Source: DAOUAJ01 sp034433615
GTDB taxonomy: Bacteria; Chloroflexota; Anaerolineae; DUEN01
Length of the DNA: 38,875 nt
Reading direction: 5' to 3'
Assembly: GCA_034433615.1 (NCBI GenBank)
Contig: DAOUAJ010000255.1
Location: 1-38,875 of the forward strand
Shown: positions 33,120 through 38,875 of the stretch, piece by piece
Layout: every line of letters begins with the position of its first letter
Numbering within the stretch: position 1 is the stretch's first letter
Translations under genes and position numbers: made by a program
The notes under the pieces: generated by a model
Database searches by the model: none
Seen by the model: only the letters and a program-made list of their open reading frames with translations
Told to the model about the DNA's origin: nothing

Positions 33120-35918
33120 ATGATCTCATTCACCCATCCGTGGGCCTTTTGGGCCTTGGCCCTTGTGATGCCCATCGTCCTGGTGCCGGTGTTGGCGCGA
33201 GGGCGCCGCGGGTGCGCGACACCGGCGCGCACATGGTGGGGCATCGCGCTGCGCGCGCTGATTGCGCTGGCATTGCTCTTCAGTTTGGCCGGCGCCCAAT
33301 GGGTGCGCGCCGTGGACTCGCTCACCGTCGTCTACCTGCTGGACCTGTCAGACTCGATACCGGCTTCAGAACGCGAGCGCGCCGAGGCCTTTATCCACCA
33401 GAGCGTTCAGGCGATGCCGCCCAACGGCCAGGCTACCATCGTGGCCTTCGGGGAGAGCGCGCTGGTGGAGCGGCTGCCCTCTGCGAGCGAAGATGTGGCG
33501 GAGATCGCGTCGGCGCCTGGGGCAACGCGCACGAACATCGCCGCGGCCATCCGGCTGGGCCTAGCGCTCTTCCCAGAGGCGAGCCGCAAGCGGATGGTCA
33601 TCCTGTCCGATGGCCTGGAGAACGTGGAGCGAGCCGCGGAACAGGCCGAGCTGGCCATCGCCCACGACGTCGAGATCAGCTATGTGCCGCTGCGCGCCCT
33701 GCAAGGGGAGGCCGAGGCATACCTGGATCGTCTGGAGATGCCAGGCGTCGTCCGCCTGGGGCAGCGATTCGAGCTGACGGCGATCGTGGAGAGCACCGTC
33801 GCCCAGCCGGCGACGTTACAGCTCTTCGCCGACGGCGCGCTGGCGAGGTCGTTAAACGTGAGCCTGCAGCCCGGGACCAATCGCGTGCGCGCGTCCTTGA
33901 CGGCGGAACAGGCAGGGTTCCGCCGCTATCGGGCTGAGCTGATCGCGACCAACGACACGCTGCCCCAGAACAACCTGGCGGCCGGGTTTACGGTCGTGCA
34001 GGGCCCGCCCCGCATCCTTTTGATCGAAGGCAAAACGGGAGAAGTCGGGCACCTGGCCGCCGCGCTGCGCGCCTCTGGGATGGAGGTCGCCGTCACACCG
34101 CCGGCGCAAACTCCACAAGACCTGGCCACCCTGAGCGGATTCGACGCCGTGTTCCTGGTGAACGCGCCGGCCGAGGCGCTGCCTCACGCGGCTATGCAGG
34201 CTTTGCCGCGGTATGTGCGCGAGCTGGGCCGCGGGCTGGTCATGGTGGGGGGCGAGTCCAGCTTTGGCGCGGGAGGTTACCTGCGGTCGCCCGTGGAGGA
34301 GGCGCTGCCGGTGGACATGGACGTGCGCAGCCGGGAGCAGGAGCCCAATCTGGCCCTGGTGCTGGCCGTGGACAAATCGGGGAGCATGGGCCGCTGCCAC
34401 TGCGATGACCCCAATCGGTCGCCTGGCCAGTATCAGCGGGTGCAGAGCGGGCTGCCCAAGATAGAGATCGCCAAAGAGGCCATCTTGCGAACCTTTCAGG
34501 CGCTGGGACGGCTCGACTTCCTGGGTGTGGTGGCGTTTGATGAAGACGCCCACTGGGCGCTCCGACTGCGGCAGTTGACGAGCCTGGACGAAGTGCAGGG
34601 CGCGATCGGGGGCTTAGACGCTTACGGGCAGACAAACATCTTCGCCGGGCTGAACGAGGCCGCGCAGGCGCTGGCCGATGTGGACGCCAGCATCAAGCAC
34701 ATCATCTTGCTGACCGATGGCTGGTCGCGCGCCGGCGCCTATGAGGAGCTAATCAGGCGTATGCATGAGCAGGGCATCACCCTGTCGGTGATCGCCGCCG
34801 GTCGCGGCTCGGCCGCCTACCTGCAAGAGCTAGCGCGGGCGGGTGGCGGGCGGTATTACCCGGTGGCCGACACCCAGAAGCTGCCGCAGATCTTCTTGCG
34901 AGAGACCATCCAGGCGGCGGGGAGTTACGTGATCGAGCACCCGTTCTACCCTTTCCAGACGGCGGCAACTCCGATCCTCGATGGCGTGGATACCTCCAGG
35001 ATGCCCGGGCTGTACGGATACAACGGCACCACGCCCAAAAAAGCCGCTCGCGTGGCGCTGGTGACCGACCAGGGCGATCCACTGCTGGCCTACTGGCAAT
35101 ACGGCCTGGGCCGCAGCGTGGCCTGGACGTCGGATCTGACCTCGCACTGGGCGACGGAATGGGTGGAGTGGGACCAGTTCACCCGGTTCGTCGGACAACT
35201 GGCAAGCTGGGTGTTGCCTGAGCCGGCCTCTGGCCATCTTCAGGTCGCTTCCGCTGTTGAGGGCAACTCGCTGACCATCGAGGCAGATGTAGTGGACAGC
35301 GGCGGGCGGCCGTGGGACTTCCTGGACGTGCAGGCCAATATCATCGGGCCGGAGTTGACCGTACAGCAGATCACGCTCGCCCAGACGGCGTCTGGCCACT
35401 ATCAGGCGACGGTGCCCGTGAGCGAAGCAGGGGCTTACTTGGTGCAGGTGGTGGCGAGCGAGAAGGAGGGCATGGAGGACGTTACGGCTTCTACGCCGGT
35501 GGCGACGATGATGACCGGCGTGGTCATCCCGTATTCGCCGGAGTACCGGCAAAGCCCCGGCGTGGCCGGCGAAGCGCTGCTACGTCATCTGGCACAGGTC
35601 ACGCAGGGGCAACGAATCCGCTCGCCGGATGAGGTGTGGAGGCAAGGGGACAGGCCGGCGCGCGCCGCGCAGCCCATCTGGCCCTCGTTGTTGCTGCTGG
35701 CGACGCTGCTTTTCCCCCTGGATGTTGCCGTGCGGCGCCTGCGCCTGGGTCGGCGGGAATGGACAAGGTTTGGCGCCTGGATGCGAGCGTTACGGCTGCG
35801 TCGGGCAGGATGGAGCCCCTCCGAGCGGCCAGCTTCCACTGAATCGAGCCTGCCTGACGAGTGGCTTGCCGCGCGCGCTCGTGGGCGGATGCGCGGCATC
35901 CGCAAGCGAGATCGTTGA
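33120..35918 (+). CDS. Membrane protein with two VWA domains and a GATase-like middle
   Basis: A 932-residue protein, the last gene of the cluster. Two N-terminal helices (about 8-27 and 42-60) are followed by VWA domain 1 with DLSDS (75-79) and MVILSDG. A beta domain comes next, then a GATase-1-like Rossmann region (RILLIEGKTGE; GRGLVMVGGESSFGAGGY). VWA domain 2 has DKSGSMG (from Asp418) and a short insert GRCHCDD that holds two Cys, with a further LLTDGWSRAG. After another beta region a single helix (WPSLLLLATLLFPLDVAV) leads into a basic cytoplasmic tail. It starts 7 bases after the BatA-like stop. Two intact MIDAS motifs suggest two metal-dependent binding modules. Confidence 0.88.
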   Translation: MISFTHPWAFWALALVMPIVLVPVLARGRRGCATPARTWWGIALRALIALALLFSLAGAQWVRAVDSLTVVYLLDLSDSIPASERERAEAFIHQSVQAMPPNGQATIVAFGESALVERLPSASEDVAEIASAPGATRTNIAAAIRLGLALFPEASRKRMVILSDGLENVERAAEQAELAIAHDVEISYVPLRALQGEAEAYLDRLEMPGVVRLGQRFELTAIVESTVAQPATLQLFADGALARSLNVSLQPGTNRVRASLTAEQAGFRRYRAELIATNDTLPQNNLAAGFTVVQGPPRILLIEGKTGEVGHLAAALRASGMEVAVTPPAQTPQDLATLSGFDAVFLVNAPAEALPHAAMQALPRYVRELGRGLVMVGGESSFGAGGYLRSPVEEALPVDMDVRSREQEPNLALVLAVDKSGSMGRCHCDDPNRSPGQYQRVQSGLPKIEIAKEAILRTFQALGRLDFLGVVAFDEDAHWALRLRQLTSLDEVQGAIGGLDAYGQTNIFAGLNEAAQALADVDASIKHIILLTDGWSRAGAYEELIRRMHEQGITLSVIAAGRGSAAYLQELARAGGGRYYPVADTQKLPQIFLRETIQAAGSYVIEHPFYPFQTAATPILDGVDTSRMPGLYGYNGTTPKKAARVALVTDQGDPLLAYWQYGLGRSVAWTSDLTSHWATEWVEWDQFTRFVGQLASWVLPEPASGHLQVASAVEGNSLTIEADVVDSGGRPWDFLDVQANIIGPELTVQQITLAQTASGHYQATVPVSEAGAYLVQVVASEKEGMEDVTASTPVATMMTGVVIPYSPEYRQSPGVAGEALLRHLAQVTQGQRIRSPDEVWRQGDRPARAAQPIWPSLLLLATLLFPLDVAVRRLRLGRREWTRFGAWMRALRLRRAGWSPSERPASTESSLPDEWLAARARGRMRGIRKRDR

Positions 35919-35923
35919 ACTTG

Positions 35924-35962
35924 GGGTTTTTTGCGGGTGGCTCCGCCGCCCGCAAAAAACCC
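35924..35962. terminator. Bidirectional rho-independent terminator after the cluster
   Basis: GGGTTTTTTGCGGG (35924-35937) pairs perfectly with CCCGCAAAAAACCC (35949-35962), and the stem extends inward through GGC/GCC. A and T runs lie within the arms on both strands, right after the stop at 35918. Confidence 0.82.
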
Positions 35963-36061
35963 AGCCACCCTGAAAATGGCTCCTGGTCCCTATCTCAACC
36001 CTCCCCGTGCTGGATGCACGCACGATTGGTCACGCAAAGGCTCTCTTGCGAGAGGGGAGGC

Positions 36062-36085
36062 CTGGAGGGGTGAATGCCCCTCCAG
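36062..36085. repeat. Hairpin CTGGAGGGG/CCCCTCCAG
   Basis: Nine-base-pair perfect arms with loop TGAATG, followed by AAAACC. It lies in the non-coding gap 35963-36121, where I see nothing else that is convincing. Confidence 0.6.
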
Positions 36086-36121
36086 AAAACCCTTTGATTT
36101 GGCCCTCTACCTGCCCCCTCT

Positions 36122-36349
36122 CCGCTGAAGCCTCTGCTCATCTGGTTCCACGAATTCCTGCGTCATGCTCTCAAGGGAGATTTCAAGCTAGTTCTCCCCG
36201 CCCAGACCATTCGGGAGGCGCGGGAGCGGATGGCGCAAGGTACTCCTGCCCAGCAACAGGCTCTAGAGCAGTTTCTGGCTGATTGCGACTACGAAAGGGC
36301 AGGGGCAAGCGAGCCTTGCCCCTGCCTCCGGTATCCTTCGACGCCGTAG
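36122..36349 (+). pseudogene. Possible remnant of a protein C-terminus, no start codon
   Basis: A 76-codon stretch has protein-like sense but no start: PLLIWFHEFLRHALKGDF, then LPAQTIREARERMAQG and ALEQFLADCDYERAG. It is helical and of normal composition. The TAG at 36347 lies beyond the terminator hairpin of the convergent gene. I do not recognise the family. It could be a decayed gene end or chance. Confidence 0.35.
36298..36326 (-). terminator. Terminator-like hairpin after the response regulator gene
   Basis: GGCAGGGGCAAG (36298-36309) pairs exactly with CTTGCCCCTGCC (36315-36326). On the minus strand it lies 45 bases past the stop and is followed by CTTTCG, a poor T run. Confidence 0.6.
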
Positions 36350-36370
36350 CGCTACTCGCGGCATAGGGAA

Positions 36371-37576
36371 CTACCCTGAAACCAGCCGATCGAGGGCCTC
36401 CAGAAACGCCTGCTGGCTGACCGGCTTTTGCAGGAATGCCGCGGCCCCCAACAGGTCGGCCAGTTCCTTCTGGGGCAGGATCGTGCAGACGAGGATGGGG
36501 ATATGCTGGGTGGCCGGATGGTGGCGGAGGCGGGCCAGGACGTCCCAGCCGTCCACAGCCGGCATCATGATGTCGAGGACGATGACGCGCGCGCCTGTGC
36601 TCTGGGCGAGGGGAATCGCCTGATCGCAGTCGGCGGTGGCGATCACGCGAAAGCGCGAGCGCTCGGCATACCTTCGGAAAAGCTGCCGGGCGTCGGGGTT
36701 GTCGTCAATCACCAGCACGGGGATGCTTCCCACCGTCGGCACCACCACATCTATGCGCAGGGGGCCGGTGGGAGATGTGCTCACCCGGCCGCCAAATGGA
36801 GCCAGGAGCTGAGAGGCGGTGTGCAGGGAAGATAAGCCTTGCTCAAGAGCGGAATGATCCCCAGTTGGGGCATCCGCCTGCCAGATGGTGACCACCACGT
36901 CCGTCTCGGATTGGGCCAGCGCGATGCGAAGGGTGCCTCCGCTCGCCTGCGTAATTGCGGCGGTCAAGGCTGTCAGCAGCGCCTGGCGCAGGACGGATGG
37001 CGGGGCAGCGACCGGAGGCAGGTCTGACAGCGGGTGTTGCGACAGAGTTACATGGTAGTGCTGCGCCAAAACGGACGCCTCGCGCAGAGCCCTGACCAGC
37101 TCGGTGGACACATGGCTGGTTTCCAGGCCGAACCCCTCCCGCAGCCAGGCCAATTCCCCGCTCAAGGCAAGATCGCGGTCCGATGGCGAGGTCTCCAGTT
37201 GGCTGACGGCGCGGTTGGAAGTCGGCTGGGAAAGGCTGAGCTGTTGCCACAAGGCATCGGCCAGAAGCTCGATGGCGTTCGCCTGTTCGCGGCGCAGTTG
37301 GCGTTCGCTGATCCCCAACTGGAAGGCCACCTCCTTCTGGGTGAGCTGCTCCACGTAGCGATAATACAGGATCTCGTACATTCTGAGCGCGAGCGCTCCG
37401 CCAGTCCGCTTCAAAGACTCGATGGCATCGAGGAGGGCCTGCTGCAGCGCGATGGGGCCGGACGTGCCGGCTTCGCCTGCCAGCAGGGGCAATAGCGGGT
37501 TATGGCGCAGGCTCTGGAGATCATCGAGCTGCATCAGCGCGGTACGCAATGCCGAGACAAACTGCTTTCGATTCAT
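36371..37576 (-). CDS. Response regulator with sigma-like HTH N-terminus and C-terminal receiver
   Basis: 401 residues. The N-terminal 120 hold a helix-turn-helix of sigma-70 region 4 style (RYVEQLTQKEVAFQLGISER followed by QLRREQANAIELLADAL), which suggests DNA binding. Residues about 150-280 look like a decayed histidine-kinase core: LRQALLTALTAAITQASGG resembles an N-box helix, but no ATP-binding Gly motifs remain. The receiver (287-401) has VIDD (289-292), phospho-acceptor Asp335 in VLDIMMPAVDGW, and Lys384 in LQKP. This domain order, with the receiver last, is unusual for a transcription factor. It is divergent from the sugar-binding protein gene, so it may regulate that transporter; this is inferred from position only. 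Confidence 0.85.
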   Translation of the reverse strand: MNRKQFVSALRTALMQLDDLQSLRHNPLLPLLAGEAGTSGPIALQQALLDAIESLKRTGGALALRMYEILYYRYVEQLTQKEVAFQLGISERQLRREQANAIELLADALWQQLSLSQPTSNRAVSQLETSPSDRDLALSGELAWLREGFGLETSHVSTELVRALREASVLAQHYHVTLSQHPLSDLPPVAAPPSVLRQALLTALTAAITQASGGTLRIALAQSETDVVVTIWQADAPTGDHSALEQGLSSLHTASQLLAPFGGRVSTSPTGPLRIDVVVPTVGSIPVLVIDDNPDARQLFRRYAERSRFRVIATADCDQAIPLAQSTGARVIVLDIMMPAVDGWDVLARLRHHPATQHIPILVCTILPQKELADLLGAAAFLQKPVSQQAFLEALDRLVSG

Positions 37577-37805
37577 GATGTCCTGTTTTCTGCCGGTTTT
37601 TGGCCGGTTTCGGGCAAAAACGGCCCCTGTAAGGGTAACTAAAATGATACCATATAACGTGTGAAAAGGAGAATGCTTCGCGTTTTGCTTTTCCCTGATT
37701 ACCTGTGATCAGACCTCCGAGGTCTGAGAGAAATGGGCCAGCCTCGCCGCCCTTGTGAGCGGGGCCGGGGCAACGCCCCGAATCTAGCAGAAGAGGAGGA
37801 AAGCC
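37577..37805. promoter_or_regulatory. Divergent intergenic region between the response regulator and sugar-binding protein genes
   Basis: On the left are two near-copies of GCCGGTTT (in CTGCCGGTTTTTGGCCGGTTTCG) just upstream of the response regulator start. CATATAAC near 37650 could be a -10. CAGACCTC-C-GAGGTCTG (37710-37726) is a perfect palindrome, and CGGGGC-AAC-GCCCCG (37766-37780) is a small hairpin. AGGAGGAAA precedes the sugar-binding protein ATG. Confidence 0.45.
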
Positions 37806-38875
37806 ATGATTGGAAAGTGGTCAGAGAAAGCCCTGTCGCGCCGGTCTTTCCTGAAGGCAATGGGCATCGGCACAGCCGCGTTGGCTATAGGGGCGTGCGC
37901 GGCGCCGGCTGCGCCGGCACCTGCCGCGCCGGCCGCGACTCCTACGCCAGTTCCCAAGGAGGAGGCCCCCACGCCGACACCGCCGCCCCCAATCCCTAAA
38001 ACGGAGGGGACTAAAGGCAGCCTCAACGTCGTCTACTGGGCCGACTCCAACGATTGCTTCAAGAAAACGATGGAGGCGTTCACGAAGGAGACGGATATCG
38101 GGATCAATTATGAAATAGCGCCAGCCAGTTACATCGAGTGGCAACAGTGGATGACCACGCGCCTGGCCTCGGGCGATCCGACAGTGGACGCTTTCCACTG
38201 CGACGACTTTCAAGCCTGCATTTATGGTGCAGCCGGCTGGCTGGTCGAGTTGGATCCCATCATCGAGGAGTACAACATTGATCTCGGCGACTGGCCGCAG
38301 ACCCTCATCAAAGACGTCTCTTCCTGGAAGGGGAAGCTCTACCGGTTGCCCTGGGGCAACGACACCGAGATCTTCTTCTATCGCACCGACTTCTTCGAGG
38401 AGGCTAGAGTCCAACCCCCTAAGACTTGGGATGAGCTGCTCGAGGTCGCCAAAGCCCTGACCAAGGCACCTGATCGCTACGGTATCGCCCTCAGCGGCTC
38501 GAAAGGCCACATGCTGGCAAATGACCTGCAACATTGGACCAACCAGGCAGGCGGCGCCATTAACCGACTGGACGACCCTGGCAGCAGGGAAGCCATTGTC
38601 TTCTACAAGGACCTCTTCGCCAAGCACAAAGTTGCACAACCATCCGTTCCGCAAGACGACTACAGTGCGGTCTTCCAAGGCTTCCTCAACAACAAATTCG
38701 CCATGTGGTGGTGTTGGGATGGCTTCCTGGGGGCCATGCGTACCAACAAAGACTTTTGGAAAGGACAGGTGGCTGCTTTCTTGCCGCCGATGGGGCCCAA
38801 GAACGCTCAAACGACCACAGGCTGTTGGGGCTGGGCGATTAGTGCCTACTCCGAAAAGAAGGATTTCGCCAAGCA
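37806..38875 (+). CDS. ABC sugar transporter substrate-binding lipoprotein, N-terminal part
   Basis: A family 1 extracellular solute-binding protein that continues past the window edge (356 codons seen). The leader has a twin-arginine motif SRRSFLK (11-17), a hydrophobic stretch and the lipobox IGAC with Cys31, so it should be exported by Tat and lipid-anchored. A Pro/Thr/Ala-rich linker (32-66) precedes the mature fold, which starts LNVVYWADSN. Family-typical segments are LYRLPWGNDTEIFFYRTDFF, PPKTWDELLEVAKALTK and FLNNKFAMWWCWDGFL. AGGAGGAAA lies 5 bases before the ATG. Permease genes would be expected to its right. The sugar is unknown. Confidence 0.93.
   Translation, partial: MIGKWSEKALSRRSFLKAMGIGTAALAIGACAAPAAPAPAAPAATPTPVPKEEAPTPTPPPPIPKTEGTKGSLNVVYWADSNDCFKKTMEAFTKETDIGINYEIAPASYIEWQQWMTTRLASGDPTVDAFHCDDFQACIYGAAGWLVELDPIIEEYNIDLGDWPQTLIKDVSSWKGKLYRLPWGNDTEIFFYRTDFFEEARVQPPKTWDELLEVAKALTKAPDRYGIALSGSKGHMLANDLQHWTNQAGGAINRLDDPGSREAIVFYKDLFAKHKVAQPSVPQDDYSAVFQGFLNNKFAMWWCWDGFLGAMRTNKDFWKGQVAAFLPPMGPKNAQTTTGCWGWAISAYSEKKDFAK

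Noticed and set aside
37821..38810. A 329-residue ORF antisense to the sugar-binding protein.
   Set aside because: The plus strand has a ribosome binding site, a Tat signal, a lipobox and clear solute-binding motifs; the antisense frame is a shadow.

Overview
The window is GC-rich (roughly 60%) bacterial chromosomal DNA that looks like Chloroflexota (Anaerolineae/Caldilineae-like). The call is by gene style, not by a marker gene: TP-rich stalks on a Ser/Thr kinase and a lipoprotein, hybrid kinases with degenerate receivers, a MoxR/DUF58/VWA/ABC membrane cluster, and heptanucleotide tandem repeats between genes.

Left part (1-17.8 kb, mostly minus strand). After the start of a leftward sugar-phosphate isomerase and a rightward membrane Ser/Thr kinase comes an RNA-rich stretch: a tRNA-Arg(UCU) split by a 292-nt group I intron, a nucleoside deoxyribosyltransferase-like gene, and a 6S RNA candidate with its own promoter and terminator. 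Upstream of these (reading leftward) lies housekeeping: a PRPP-dependent phosphoribosyltransferase, prfA, prmC, a Cof-type HAD phosphatase, tsaC, rpiB, a two-domain glycosyltransferase fusion and a heptose-kinase-like PfkB kinase. Further right are a secreted M14 carboxypeptidase (plus strand), a membrane TPR protein, an MBL-fold hydrolase, an AlaX-type editing protein and gnd.

Middle (17.8-20.5 kb) is a decayed island. A consensus promoter is followed by a truncated SNF2-type helicase with an in-frame stop, an N-terminal scrap of a DUF1156 adenine methylase, and a DUF3800 gene whose 3' end is interrupted by an 80-bp palindromic element flanked by an exact 11-bp direct repeat. A one-base-frameshifted small gene then leads into a hybrid histidine kinase.

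Right part (22.8-35.9 kb) is one long rightward gene cluster: a signal-peptide membrane protein, ABC ATPase, ABC-2 permease, coiled-coil membrane protein, MoxR ATPase, DUF58 protein, BatA-like VWA protein and a double-VWA membrane protein. Start/stop overlaps suggest translational coupling. It closes with a strong bidirectional terminator. The domain set suggests a MoxR-driven envelope or protein-maturation machine coupled to an ABC exporter. After it come a leftward response regulator with a sigma-like N-terminus and the start of a Tat/lipoprotein sugar-binding protein that runs off the window.

The most notable items are the intron-split tRNA-Arg, the element insertion that can be reverted by eye, the heptad repeats (one array now encodes the linker of a fused glycosyltransferase), the degraded defence island, and the large MoxR/VWA/ABC cluster.
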